Below the pieces are notes generated by a model that was not told the origin of the DNA, made no database searches, and saw only the letters and a list, made by a program, of their open reading frames with translations. Source: Hyperoplus lanceolatus (taxonomy: Eukaryota > Chordata > Actinopteri > Uranoscopiformes > Ammodytidae). Taken from it: a DNA stretch of 64,000 bases. The stretch spans positions 18,932,501 to 18,996,500 of the forward strand of contig CM049405.1 in the NCBI GenBank assembly GCA_026929865.2, written 5' to 3'. Numbering within the stretch: the stretch's first letter is position 1; each line of letters opens with the position of its first letter. The translations under genes were made by a program, and so were the position numbers. Below are positions 34,019 to 46,900 of this stretch, piece by piece.

Positions 34019-34943
34019 AATTCTAGGTCCAGTACTTTTCACAATTTATATAAATAACATTGTTTCATCGCTAAAAAACTGTCACGCCCATCTATATTCT
34101 GACGACACAGTACTGTATTGCATTTCCGATTCGGTGCACCAATCTATTCAGAACCTACAAAGCTCTTTTAACACCCTGCAGGACTGTCTAGTGGACATCA
34201 GGCTTGTTCTTAATACAGACAAAACCAAATATATGTGTTTCTCCAGAGCAAAAACTACACATTTTAATGATTTTAATATGTTTACAAAGAATGGATTTTT
34301 AATTGAAAGAGTCACAGAGTATAAATATCTCGGCATCTGGTTAGATGATAAACTCACTTTTCATTTTCATATAAACAATCTTGTTTGTCGACTACGACAA
34401 AAAATTGGCTATTTTTATAGGAATAAAACCACCTTCCCTTTATTTAGTAGGAAAAGGATTATTGACGCAGTTTTCATGTCTGTCCTTGATTACGGTGATG
34501 TGGTCTACCGGCATGCATCACATTCATGTCTTAAACTCCTAGACTCTGTTTTTCACTCTGCTTTAAGATTCATCACAGGAGATGCTTATGATACACATCA
34601 TTGTCTCTTATATGAAAAGGTTGGGTGGTCCTCCGTTAAAGAGAGACGTGACGCACATTGGCACATTTTTATTTACAAAGCCTTGACCGGGAAGCTTCCT
34701 CGTTATTTAACTGAAATGCTGCACATTTCAGATGGGCTTTATCAAACCCGCCCCACTGACATGCTTATGCTTTATGTCCCACAAGCCCGGTCTGAGCTGG
34801 GAAAGACAGCTTTTAGCTTCAGTGCCCCTGACTCCTGGAATAACTTACAGCAACAAATTAAACTAAATACATTCATATCCTTTGGCCAATTTAAACAGAC
34901 TTCTTGGATCTGCCAAACTCTACTTGTAACTGTTTTAATTTAA
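34019..34943 (+). pseudogene. LINE reverse transcriptase, C-terminal two-thirds
   Basis: The open frame of about 308 residues runs from ILGPVLFTIYINNI through YSDDTVLYC (the catalytic motif with Ser in place of the usual Ala), KTKYMCFSR, YKYLGIWLDDKL and LDYGDVVY to DSWNNLQQQIKLN, ending at a stop at 34941-34943. The fingers, the first catalytic aspartate and the endonuclease are absent because the insertion is 5'-truncated. No internal stop is present in the retained part, so the copy is not very old. The frame upstream of 34019 belongs to the host element. Confidence 0.8.
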
Positions 34944-35132
34944 TTAGGCTATATTGTACTTTATTTCTTTTAATTGCTGCCACTCTTCACCACTTTGTAA
35001 ATGTTTCAATTGTTTTGTTTGTTTTGTATGTATTATTGTTTTGAATTTGTTTTGACTCGACGTCATTGAAAATGAGGGTCACCCCTCAACTGGTCTCTCG
35101 AGGATAAATAAAAGTTAAATGAAATGAAATTA
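34019..35132 (+). mobile_element. 5'-truncated LINE fragment
   Basis: The fragment begins abruptly inside a reverse-transcriptase gene (ILGPVLF) and runs through the C-terminus and 3' untranslated region to AATAAAAGTTAAATGAAATG (about 35107-35126), a tail of short AAATG-type repeats. Abrupt 5' loss is typical of target-primed insertion. It belongs to neither of the other two LINE families in the window, judging by its protein. Confidence 0.75.
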
Positions 35133-36662
35133 AATGAATTCGTTATTATTATTACAGCCATTAATAGTGCTTTGTGTTTGAGGGAGAGAGAGAGCAGTCC
35201 GCGAGTGATCAGTGACACAATCAACTGCGCGGGTCACGTGACCTACTCTCATCTCAGTGTCCCGCTGTAGTCACCTCGTTAACTGGCGACTTTTTCCTAC
35301 TATATTTGCCGACTTTCCGCCGTAGCGCTAAGGCTTGTTAAAGACCAGAGACACATCTTGCAACTTTTTTGTTAATACCACGCTCACCAGAGCCGAGTAC
35401 TAGCAACGGCTGCTGTCTCCTCCTCCTCACCGCTGACAGCCCTCACTCACACGGTGCTACCTGCAGCAGCCAGCAGACAGACAACACCGTGTCGCTCTGA
35501 GCAAGAGCTGCCTGGTGACTTTTGTAAACATGTAAATAGTTTTATAGGTCCACATTCAATTGGCGACTGCATATCTATAAAAAAAAGCTAACCTTGTAGT
35601 TATGGCAACTAACAAAGTTTTTAAAGTTAGTTTGTAAAGAGGCCTAGGTAATTTGTATACTACCTGCCTGGTCAGCATTTTCTATTCATTTTGCCTCTTT
35701 CAGAATTGCATATTATGCAAATTAGTTGATTATGTCATCTAGCTACTACTAGTTAGTTAATGTTGGGCCAATAACTATTTTCCTTATAGCAGAGATAGAG
35801 AAGGAAAAATCACAGGGCTCAGGAGTAGAAGGGGTTGTGGTGAAAATGGGTAAAAATCCCTTTTCCTAAAGGAATGTCTGAAGGATTTCACATGGTGATG
35901 CAAAATCAAAAACACAATGAATTGTATCATCTGTTGTCAGTGTGGTCCAAAACATGCTGACAATACAATATCAGTAGGCCTTATATAGTTTAAATAGTGA
36001 AACATTTTAATTGATGCATTGCAGGTCTATTTAAGGTGTGCCCCTACATTTTCTGCTTGCGCTCCTAAAAATTCTGAGTTAGGGGCGCTAGTGCTCCTAG
36101 TAAAACATGTTAGTCTGGAGCCCTGGGGTGTTTGTTACCAGTTTAGAGAGTTTATGCAAAAATACTTAGCTCAAATGATGTTATTGACTGTGACATAATT
36201 AAACAGTATTTACCTGAGGATAATGTCAGGTAAATCAGAAATCTTGAAGCCATTTTCACAGTTTTCAGCTCAGACTCCTGTCTGAACAGGTTCAGTTGTA
36301 CATCTTTTAGTTTAGAACTGGGTAGTGTTTGCCGATATTTGTGGTAGGAATGAAGCTAAACATGTTTACATTGGTCTCCATGCTGCATTGGCCAAAAGTA
36401 AACACAATTGACAGCAGGGCGGTGCATGCACGCCCATGTAGATCTGACCAGACAGAGAAGACTTGTATTTTTGCGAAGGGGGGTAGATGTGAAAACCAAC
36501 CTTTTGAGATAGAGGCAAAAGAAGGCTGGAAAAGGTGATGAAGAAATGGGCAATGGTAGAAAACTAATGGGTTTTTTGAACAATAAACCATGAAAACCTT
36601 TTCTAGCAGACCTTGGAAATACACCTTTAAAACCGAGATTTAGCATAATATGTCCCCTTTAA

Positions 36663-37490
36663 TCCGAGGATAAATACATGTAGTCATCATAGAGAAACAC
36701 TTAGTGAGAGTAAAGAGATATGTCAAATGCGCAAGTTAAGATTAATTAGGAAATAATTTCCCTTTTTACGGAGGGACTGCACTTATTTGTTTTAATGCTA
36801 GACATACGCCAACGTTTCTACTAAATGCTTATACTAATTCTAAGTACATCACACTTCAAAGTTAGCATAGTCATACAATCTAAGCTATATTATGCAACAC
36901 AACTCCAATGTTGCAGAATTCCCCTAGCCTCTGCTTTAAAGTACTGCCAGTCAAAGCTGCAATTCATAGACATGAACAAAAGTCAATTTATAAAATAACA
37001 AAAGGACACAATGCTGGTATGGTCTGGTTGAAGCATTGCAATTTGGTTTGTTTTCTATCATCCAGGGACACATTGAACTTTGTTGTCTGCCCTTTTGTAT
37101 TCTCTCTTTAAAAAGGTTAGGATGAATATTAAATTTTATTTCACGGCGGGCTCTTACAGCTCATAAAGAGAATACCGGGTATCTTTGTTTAGACACTGAT
37201 GCTTCTGATTGGCCACAACACTTGATTAGCGACCTTTGGATTTATTTGCATGCAATATTGTTTATGTGAAAATATATAAATATTCGATTCATCAAACATT
37301 ACACACTAAGTCCTTTCAGTAATGAATGATTCACAGAGTTCTCCAGAGGTGTTTTGTTGTTGCTGTTGTTTGGATTCACTCATGGGAAATGGGTAAAAAA
37401 AATCTCATTCTTATTTACTTTGTGGTTGTAGATTAATAATTTACTTTCTTGTTAGAGGACACCTATGCAGTCTTTTCTGCTTGCACGTTT
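36663..37490. other. Non-coding stretch, no gene seen
   Basis: AT-rich DNA with no recognisable repeat ends or coding frame. The frame at 36908-37111 has no recognised family. Confidence 0.5.
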
Positions 37491-37493
37491 ATG

Positions 37494-37502
37494 TGTGTGT
37501 GG

Positions 37503-37560
<58 letters not shown>
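37494..37560. repeat. (GT)n microsatellite
   Basis: About 67 bp of GT repeats with two early interruptions. Confidence 0.95.
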
Positions 37561-37561
<1 letters not shown>

Positions 37562-37805
37562 TATTTAAAACGGCTTGGCTCTATTGTGGTTCCATTTGGC
37601 AGGACATAAAGAGACTTAAGGACATGTGGGGGTTCATCAATAACCATTGGCCTCATGAAAAGTTAATTCATTCAGGGCTACAGACACTATTTTCCCTGTA
37701 GGAACCATGTTGATGTAAGACATCCTTTAAAATCAACTCCTCACTGTTGCTGTTGAAAAATGGAGGAGCCGTTGCTCACTCAACCTAGCCGATGCTCACT
37801 CAACC

Positions 37806-38124
37806 TATTATGTAATGAAATGTCAAAATGTAATACGTTTTCACTTCATTATGTAATAATACCCACATTATGTAATAATCAGCCACATTTTGTAATGAAC
37901 AGCCTGAATACAATATGTAATATATTTCTCTGCATTTTGTAATAAACTATAACATAATGCGGTAGTTACAACATGTGGGGTTTCACTTTATTTTATGAAA
38001 ATGTAATAATATGGTGCATTATGTAATAATTTATTACAAAATGCAGTGAAATGTCTTACATATTCTGTTCAGACTGTGTCTACATGCGTTATATTTGACA
38101 TTTTATTACATAATGCGTTGTTAT
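37806..38124. mobile_element. Foldback MITE built of ATTATGTAATAA-like motifs
   Basis: The left end ATTATGTAATGAAATGTCAA (about 37808-37827) pairs with TTTGACATTTTATTACATAAT (about 38094-38114). Between them, ATTATGTAATAAT and CATTTTGTAAT variants recur many times in both orientations, so much of the 320 bp can fold. No coding frame. Confidence 0.7.
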
Positions 38125-38846
38125 TACATATTGTGTTGCAACACACCTTTATACTGGCCTGGATCTGAGAATTGCCATAAGACCAATACTATATCACCAC
38201 CAAGGGGAGAGTACAATACAGTTGTACATTAGGTTGATTAAGAGGCAAGAATGCTTTGTGGCCTTTGGTCAATAAGGTAGGCCTGCATGTTGTAGAAAAG
38301 GACATTTGATTGGAGGTATTTGATCTAATTGCAGGTAAGTATATTACATTTGCCAGCCTGAGGTAGATACTGAGCTGGTTAGTCTCTAAATTGCCCATAA
38401 CGTCTCACAATCATACACATTTTGCAGATAGTTTTTGTTTGTTTTTCTATTGGTCAGCTTTCAGAAAACACAATTTATTATATGCTAAATAGTAATGTGA
38501 GGAACGGCTACATGATATTCCTTGCCAGTTATACAGTATAAGACTAGGTACAGACTGGAGTGACAAATAAGCAGGAAATCTATTAGTACTTGCATCGCCC
38601 TCTTGTGATATGAATATGACCTTCAATCATGTTAAGTTTGCTCTTCTCCCTTACACACAACTAATTGTGTATCTAATACCTTGACTGAGATGTTTTTGCT
38701 GACAACGCACTTTGATGCTGTTCAACCCGCCTCCTCTGTTCCACCTGCGCTGTTGTGCCATATCAGAAACTGTTAGTGATGCTGCCACTTGAGTGTATGG
38801 CCTAGGTGGCTGAGCCCCGGCTAATTCTACATCAGGCTGCCCAGCA
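38125..38846. other. Non-coding stretch, no gene seen
   Basis: No recognisable repeat or coding frame. The frame at 38651-38872 (minus) runs into the MITE end and is not a gene. Confidence 0.5.
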
Positions 38847-38848
38847 TA

Positions 38849-39753
38849 GGGGAGAACGGGGTAAGTAGGCACACTTTTTACTCTAGTGAGAATTGCTTAT
38901 CACCTAAACATCTTTCAATAGTCATTCCTACATTAAATTGAAGCTTAAGGTGTTGGCTTGAAATATGTACCCCTCACTTTTTCTATCTTATTGTAATAAA
39001 TAAGAAATTAATCATCAAAGACACCCTTACACATTGTGACAACCAACCCCATCAAGGGGTCGGTTGTCAAACACTATGGAGTTGTTTTTCAATATATTAT
39101 CTTAATGGGAATAATCTTAAAAAGAAGGCAAGAAAGTAAAACTAAATTTGAAAGTTTAATTGCATTGTCAAGTTGACAAATAGGCCTACATAACTTACTT
39201 TAGCCTTGGCAGCTGTTCTAGTTTGGGATGCACAGGGTTGTTTTGATTTTGTTGCCCTTTTTTCTTTTGCATGCTAGCTGCCTTTTCCTGCTCTATTCTT
39301 TCCTTCTCTGGGGTGTCAGTGAGGATACAGCTTGACAATGTATTTCGTTATTGGGTTCCTTTTCTGGCTGCAGCCTTGAGATAACATGTGGCAACCAACC
39401 CCCCAAAAAATTTGACGACCAACCACAACTTGAATTTCTTGCTAGCATCTAAATCTAAAATATAGTTTACCCTTCACACTTTGTACGGGTAACAAGTTTT
39501 TTGTTATAAACCCCTTGTGTAAAAGCCTAGAAGAAAAATACTGAGGAGCTAAATATTTTCAATTTGACATGAAAAACACAAACAGTCATCTCACCTCAAA
39601 TTCAGCAGTCTAACTCCAAGGAAGACTGTGTAGGTGACTGCTGATCCCAATTCTGGATATTTACATACCACAATTTCATAGACAGCGCCTTCTGGTTCCG
39701 AGATATAATGATTGTGACAACCAACCCGTGTGACAAATTACCCCGTTCTCCCC
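38849..39753. mobile_element. 905-bp MITE with TA duplication
   Basis: The left end GGGGAGAACGGGGTAA (38849-38864) is the exact inverted complement of TTACCCCGTTCTCCCC (39738-39753), flanked by TA (38847-38848 and 39754-39755). Inside, variants of GTGACAACCAACCC recur near 39037, 39387 and 39715. No transposase is seen. Confidence 0.85.
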
Positions 39754-39755
39754 TA

Positions 39756-42700
39756 CATGTTAAATAAATGCATGAGTCTTTCCACTTAAGTGTCAGGAGT
39801 CCTTCCTAACTGAACTGCGGGTGAAGGATATATGGAGGACATCAATTTCTGAATGACCCTTTTATACTACAGCGTCACACAGCATTATATACAAACCTCT
39901 TCTCAGTTCTGTCAGAGAAAGAATATATGGCAAAGCTGTCAACAAATTTAGGATAGCTCAATTTTTCTTCATGTACTTCCCCTGAAGCAATCCCTCACCA
40001 CTGTATTGCTATTCTTGTCCATGGTGGATTTGACTGATTGCTGGGATGAAAGCTGCACATTCCATATTCTTTCTCATATAAGAAAGTGACACTCAGAGCC
40101 TCTGATCTTGGCTGTTTATATTCCAACCATGCTGCCTTCCTCCAGACCACAAGGGAAATTAATAAATGATTAAAGTCTAGTGGAGTCAAGGGAAAGAATG
40201 GTAAAGAGGGATAATGGTGTATTGCTGAATGATGCTATCTCACCGCAGTCCGGGTTATGTTTCCATCCACTAGTGTGTTTAGAGGAGGTGATGCCGGAAA
40301 TATGTTTTGTTGTTGTGATAAAAGAACAATTTGTGTGGATCCTGATAACATTATAAAGCTCACATTTGAACATTTAAATTGTAAGATTTTGTTTTTACTA
40401 GTTTCCATGTTAGATATTACAATTCTTTTAAAATGCTCTTTATTACAAATCAAGCTTAACCCAAGCTCATCTTGAAAACTTAAAAATAGTAAGAGTCGGG
40501 TTTTTACCCTTGTTACCTTTCAGTGCAACATCAAAAGACCAACCAAACAAGCGTTCTCTCACTAGGTGTGTGTTTGGTACCTTGCTTTAATGTGTCTCAT
40601 GCCTGACATACAGATTTGACTTCAACTTACACTCATACCTCCACACCCGTCGCTTCTAGGCGAAATTCCTCATTTTGGAAAAAAACTTAGCATAGTGAAT
40701 ATATTTGTCAAATTGCATAATTCAGATTTTTTTTGTTGCATACTTTTTCCAGTGAAGGACAACAGGTCCCTCCTCTTGTTGTGTCCCCCCCCCCCTTAGT
40801 ACTTTGGCTTGCTAGGTTGTTTTTTGATGGTCGTATCATTTTATTCCGATGCCAAACGGGAGAAACAATATTTTGTTTTTAAGTATGTGAGTACACAAAA
40901 CAATGACAATACAGATCCTTGAACTAGCTATATAACATTACTACTCATATTTGCATCATAATGTATCTAGCAATCGTCAATGTTGGGATTGTAGGATAAT
41001 TCAAATGTAAATCTGTTTTGTTGGGTTGCTTTCGCAAGCTGCATTACACAGTTAAATAAATACTCAGAATAGAACCCACTAATGTTGCTTTGCTTAACAC
41101 ACCATTGTGGTTTTATTGTTTTCTGCCTGTTAACCAACCTCTTGTTTTTCTATTGTTCAAGAACTACTTCTTCCCTCATGACCAGTTGTTCTTTGTGTGT
41201 TCCTGTCTTTGTCAGTCACCTGCCAATAGTCTACCTGCCAAGTAGCCAGTCATTTGCCTGATTGGACCCATAAGACTATGGGTGGCAGTAGACAGTGGAG
41301 ACATACTTTGATCCTTGATTTGGCTGCTTGCCTGTGTTTGATGGTGGTTTTCCAGCCTTTTGACTTCTGCCTGCCAGCAGAAAAATGACAGGATGAATTA
41401 TATATTCAATTGGCCATTTTTGACACTGCTTAGAGACGTTGGTTTTATAATCCAAATATCCAGTGACCATTATCTTGAAGAAAAACATGTTGAAATCCAT
41501 ACTACATCTTAGACTTTGTCTAGCCATGTAAAGACGGTCTTTTACAAATCTTCTTTGCAACAGGTGTGTTTAAAGGATCGGAAAGTGCGGTAACAGATAA
41601 TTATTGTATCGGCTCTTTCTTCATTGAATGTTTGAAGCTGGTGGGATCCTTTTATCATGTAGAAAGGAATTGAACATGCTTTCACAGACATACATAGATC
41701 AATAATGTTATTTATTAGATTAGTCAGGCCAATCCATTAGCCTCTGTGCCACTCCACTAGGCGCACAATGCTTCAAACGCATCAGGGGCATCAGGATATT
41801 GTTCAAATCCTCAAAATAGATGCTGATGGCTAAAAGCCAAAGTTTACATTATAATCAGCCTTCTGATATGGCTTCAGACAAGGGTATTCTTATTTAACAA
41901 ACCTAACAGAATGCAACACTATTGGTGTTCCACCTAATTTAAAGTTGATCAGCTGCCTTCAATTGTAAAACAATATTAAACAGAGAAAAAATACAAGTTG
42001 GTTTAATGATTTGTTTCTAGATTTGTTTTCTTTCTAGAAGTCCAGTTAAAATTGATGACCCAGGGAAAATTGGATGTGACACCACGGACGGGCCGTGTCT
42101 CACTTCAAAACAGCAGTGTGTCCTCTGGGAAGGCTTGGTTGTGATGAAAAGGCTGTTACACTTCACAGCTAGGAAAGCCTTTTATCAGTCACTCGGGCTG
42201 CCTTTGAGAACAGGGGCATTTTGTGCTGGTTATCTCATGCCTGAACCACACTGGGAGTTAGCATGAAGCACTATGCCCTGAAGGAATGCTCACCATGGTG
42301 CAGACACACTAGGGCCATTCACAAGAATCACCACCCGTGAGATATCTTCTACTTTAAAACATTTGCACCATGGGACTGTTGACGAACAATGCCTTTTCCC
42401 TATCTGACTGTAAGCCTGTATATATATATATTATATACAGTATACATACGGTAAATCTCTCTCTCTATATATAGTAATGTTAGTATTGTTTAGCATCTAT
42501 TTTTGGTTTTTGGTCTGTCTGTGTTTTATAAAGGTGTCTTGTAAGCCCTTGTGGGCTGGGCATGCTAATGCATGACACAATAATAAAATATTCAAATCAA
42601 AATCAAAATCATATAGTATACAGTATATTGTGGGTATACTACTATTAGTATCATACTTCATTTAAACTAACTAACATGACATTCTGAATTGAATTGCTTT

Positions 42701-43208
42701 GAAATCCCTTTTTCACCTGTAAACAATTGCATTATTTATGAACGAAAAAAAAAAACTTGGCCAAACCAAAGTCTATGGTGGGTGAAAGTGTTCTCCTCTG
42801 TGCCATGTTTCCAAGCCTCGGTTCTTTTCTGCAACACAAACTGGTTGGTTATAACATGTGCAGTGACAACCCTCATGCTTTTGGCACAGCAGGTTAACTA
42901 TACCTTCATTTTGAAGATTTCCTTCTGCACAAGTAAACAGGGATTTATTTAACTATGACAGCAGGAATTGGTGACACTGTACTGCTATGGGCATGCAAAT
43001 GTGGTCAATCGCAGTATGTCTTAAATGCAGGCTTTTGTCATACTTGATGTGACATGCACAATGGGAATTAGTTTCATCTCAAACACTATGTAGAGGATTT
43101 ATATTTATTATATCAAACTTTAAAGGGCTCTGCGTACTTTTTGTTTTGAGAATACTGAGGCAGTTCATGTACCTGACAGAAAAAAGTTGGTCTTCTGTTT
43201 GTTTAATA
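39756..43208. other. Non-coding stretch, no gene seen
   Basis: AT-rich DNA. A C-run lies near 40786-40796 and a TATA run at 42419-42442. CAAATCAAAATCAAAATC near 42593-42610 follows AATAAAATATT and may be the tail of an old retroelement. Frames at 41276-41560 and 42689-42952 match nothing recognised. Confidence 0.45.
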
Positions 43209-43210
43209 TA

Positions 43211-43961
43211 TACTCAACAAAAATATAAACGCAACACTTTTGTTTTTGCTCCCATTTTTCATGAGATGGACTTAAAGATCTAAAATTCATTCCAGATACA
43301 CAATTGTACCATTTCTCTCAAACATTGTTCACAAATCTGTCTAAATGTGTGATAGTGAGCACTTCTGCTTTGCTGAGATAATCCATCCCACCTCACAGGT
43401 GTGCCACATCAAGATGCTGATCTGACATCATGATTAGTGCACAGGTGTGCCTTAGACTGTCCACAATAAAAGGCCACCCTGAAATGTGCAGTTTTGTCTC
43501 ACAGCAAAATGCCACAGATGCCACAAGCATTGAGGGAGCGTGCAATTGGCATGCTGACAGCAGGAATGTCAACCAGATCTGTTGCTCGTGCATTGAATGT
43601 TCATTTCTCCACCATAAGCCATCTCCAGCAACTTTGCACAGCCATTGAAGAGGAGTGGAACAACATTCCACAGGCCACAATTGACAATCTGATAAACTCT
43701 ATGCGAAGAAGATGTGTTGCACTGCATGAGGCAAATGGTGGTCACACCAGATACTGACTGGTTCTGAGTCCCCAGACCCCCAATAAAGCAAGAAAATGCA
43801 AAAGCAGAAATGCTCACTATCACACATTTAGACAGATTTGTGAACAATGTTTGAGAGAAATGGTGCAATTGTGTATCTGGAATGAATTTTAGATCTTTAA
43901 GTCCATCTCATGAAAAATGGGAGCAAAAACAAAAGTGTTGCGTTCATATTTTTGTTGAGTG
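43211..43961 (+). mobile_element. Tc1-like transposon, internally deleted copy
   Basis: The ends ACTCAACAAAAATATAAACG and its complement match the fuller copy at 53580-55188, with TA on both sides (43209-43210 and 43962-43963). Most of the transposase and part of the right inverted repeat are missing. The transposase junction sits at TCCA, shared by both flanks of the lost segment, so it looks like a microhomology deletion. Confidence 0.9.
43509..43757 (+). CDS. Mini-ORF: Tc1 N-terminal helix-turn-helix fused to transposase C-terminus
   Basis: From ATG 43509 the frame encodes 82 residues. Residues 1-40 match the first DNA-binding helix-turn-helix of the Tc1 transposase at 53878 (MSTRSVARALNVHFSTI). 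They are joined in frame by a deletion to the last ~45 residues (CTAIEEEWNNIPQ through EANGGHTRY). The catalytic DDE domain is gone, so it cannot transpose. Such a product could in principle bind the terminal repeats, but whether it is expressed is unknown. The C-terminus here appears more complete than in the longer copy, which is frameshifted in this part. Confidence 0.6.
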   Translation: MPQMPQALRERAIGMLTAGMSTRSVARALNVHFSTISHLQQLCTAIEEEWNNIPQATIDNLINSMRRRCVALHEANGGHTRY

Positions 43962-43963
43962 TA

Positions 43964-46900
43964 TATATTTTTGATATTACATTCCAGTATTGCAGCTAGC
44001 ACTATAAAATAGCTCTGATTTTTTATCTTTTTATAAAATCTCCAATTATACGTAGTCACTCGAGTGACCTGGTAGAAATACTTAATTCATAAATCTGTCA
44101 CTTTAGCTATACTGTTATAAATGAAACATAAAGCAAAAATAGTAACGGCTCACCCAGACAATGACCTTGTTGAATTTGTATTGGAGAGGATTGTGGCTCT
44201 CAGTGACCGGGTGATCTCTTATTCATACAGGGATAATTCAACTAGAACTAAGCTCATCCCTTTCAAGGCCTTCATAGCTAACAATGAACCTTGGGTAAGT
44301 TATCAACCTGATGACACAGGAAGTAGAGAATCATGACATTGATGAGACACTATGGATTATATATGAATGAATATGTGTGGGTTGATGGGTAACATAATGA
44401 GGTTTGTCTATCTATCTGTAAGGGTGCATGTATATGTACATACAAACCTATACTGTCTGTTAGACGTTTTTTAATATAATATTTTGCTTGATGTTTGGCT
44501 CATTAGGTCATTTGTCTTTCCAATCAGAAACAGTGTGACATGTGTCATGTGTAGATATAAAGTATTGGTTTCATAAGCCTCTAGAACATCTTCAATGCTC
44601 CTTGGCATACATTATATAAGTCTATGGAACTGTACTGGAAGGATTGCAATTTTCTTTTTAAAATCAAATATAGTCCCATATTTGATGTTTTGATGTCAGT
44701 GCTGGGGAGCTCTTTGTTTTATTAAAGACTGACATCTCTGAAGAGTATGTGGTTGTGAAAGCCCCATACTAGGACTAGGACTAGGACTAGGATTTACATA
44801 ATTTTCATCCTTACCACAATAGCAGTGCCCTGTATGGAAGCATGAATACATAATTAAGGTTTTTCCTTTACTTTGTGACCCTGCCTGTACCAACATGACT
44901 CACACTGGCATTGTTTGTGAAATTGGCACGGACATATGTTGTTTTAATAGTACTTTATATCAGTCTCAATTTCATCTCCATGACATTTTGAATTTCATGT
45001 TTGGGATGCCTCTAAAAGAAGGATGATTTGATAGAAAGGTAGGCCACCCGCTTGGCCATAATTCATGAAATATTCATCAACTCTTTCATATGAATTTCAA
45101 AATAAAGAGATTAGCCATTCCAGCAAACTGCACTGAGAAATATGACATTTGGCTTATTGGAGGAATACAAATGCCTCTTTCATGCTAGCAGTATAGGCAC
45201 AAGATAGTTTTCAAAGGTGAGATATGATGGTACTCTAAGGAGACCAGTATAACAAAGTTATGGTGTAATAAAGCATTCATCGGCACCGGTAAACTAAAGA
45301 AAATATGATTACCCTTGAAACCACGATGGGCTGTAGATCTTCTTGTCCTCAGCCTTTCTTCTATTCTTCCTTCACACTCATATTTAATAGCGTGATAAAT
45401 CTAATTAATTAATGAGGAAGCGTGAGTTTGATATCTGACATCACTAGCTTTTTAAGACAAATTTCACTGACATTTTTGTTTTACCCTGCAGCTTACATAA
45501 ACTGACTATAACTGCACTCTAGTCCACCTGCTGAGTCATAAGTCAGAGCTATGTGACAATGTGTTTTTGATTCATTACCCTGCTGTAATATAATTTTAAA
45601 TGTTGAAGCAGAAGTGGAGACACCACATTTACCACGATAGCAATACCCAGAAAGAGCAATAACAATAACAATGTTAATAACAATGGTGTAAAGTGTGATT
45701 GCAGACATTCATTTCTAAATATTCAGATGGGTGAGAGGTACGCATATGTTCAGGCCATGCATGTATTTGACTATTTCTTATTCCTGTAGTCTAAAAACGG
45801 TGTTGTACCAACTAAATGAACACTGTCATTGTATTAAAAAAAATCAAGGAACAACAGAAAGATCAAATCTCTTGTTAGAGTGCAGTCATGTATTCACACT
45901 CTGACCCACCAGAGACCCTCTATCACTGTCACAAAAGTAGCTGCCCTTTCCATAAAACACTTGATTTTTCCTGGGTGTCCGTGGGGAGTTATAGATTTTT
46001 TTTTTTTTTTTATGGCGTGACATCTTTAATCGACAGCTCAGTGGATGGATCAGCACAGTCTCAATGCTCTGAAATTTCCTTCAGATATGGAAGCCATTCA
46101 GTTTGCTAATGAAGGCATTGATCATTGTCAGCTTAATGACATTCCCCAAGTGGACTGTGTACCCACCCAAACTGACAATGTTTTGGAGAGTCTTATTAGA
46201 CTTTTAGACTTTATTATCTAAAAGTGGAAACACACTGACAGGTAAACTGTCATCCTATCAGCACATTAACCGCTATATATCATGACACTAAAAATGCCTG
46301 TGTAGATTTCACAGTCAGTCGGATCAGGGTCCAGTAAGCAGAGACAAAAAGTTGTAAATGTAGCAATAATGACCGACCATGCCTGCCATCATTAGGAGAG
46401 ACATACTAATTGATTTAAACCTCAGTGGGCCCAAATGAGAAATCCACCAACTGCATCACTTTTGCAATATCTAGTCCGACTTCAGATCATCACATTTCTA
46501 TATCAGTACCTTGTTTTATTCATAGATCTGCACCATGGGTTGTATGCCTCGAGGGCAGTTTTTGTGTATCAAAACAATTAAAAATCATGCTGTGACATGA
46601 AGAAAACAAAGCCCTCCCAAAAAACCCATATACTTTTAGACAAAAAATCTATCAAGCATTGAATTACAAGACAGCATCTGAGACTGCAACGCCATCGCAT
46701 GTCTATCATTGTGCTGAGAAATAAAGTGTGATGAGACATACTGATACTCCAATTTTTTTTTTGTAGCCAACAGTTGTGAAACTCAGCTTTTTCTTAAGCC
46801 TTGTCGTCAGCTTCTGAGTAATCAATGTCACATTATCTGATCTAGATAAGCGATATTGTAAAGCCACCACTAGCCAGTTGCTACTTGTACCACTGTGTGC

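Larger units (their letters stand above)
33888..36125. mobile_element. CAGGG...CCCTG DNA element (hAT-like), non-autonomous
   Basis: The ends are CAGGGCTCTAGACTGCG (33888 onward) and TTAGTCTGGAGCCCTG (to 36125), imperfect inverted repeats with the CAGGG/CCCTG signature. GGGTG occurs directly on both sides (33883-33887 and 36126-36130), a possible 5-bp duplication. No transposase is visible. A LINE fragment lies inside. Confidence 0.6.
30800..36658. mobile_element. TTAA-flanked DNA element, 5.9 kb, heavily invaded
   Basis: The left end AGGGGACATATTATG (30800-30814) and right end CATAATATGTCCCCT (36644-36658) are exact inverted complements. TTAA is present on both sides (30796-30799 and 36659-36662). 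No transposase is recognisable between them. Most of the length is due to later insertions at 32417-33732 and 33888-36125. The TTAA duplication fits piggyBac or Kolobok-like families. The end sequence does not begin like the piggyBac copy at 7092. Confidence 0.75.

Noticed and set aside
44121-44336. Frame with a GTAAGT splice-donor-like motif, possibly a host exon
   Set aside because: No acceptor fits the frame, since a stop sits directly before the ATG. No protein family is recognised and no neighbouring exon was seen.
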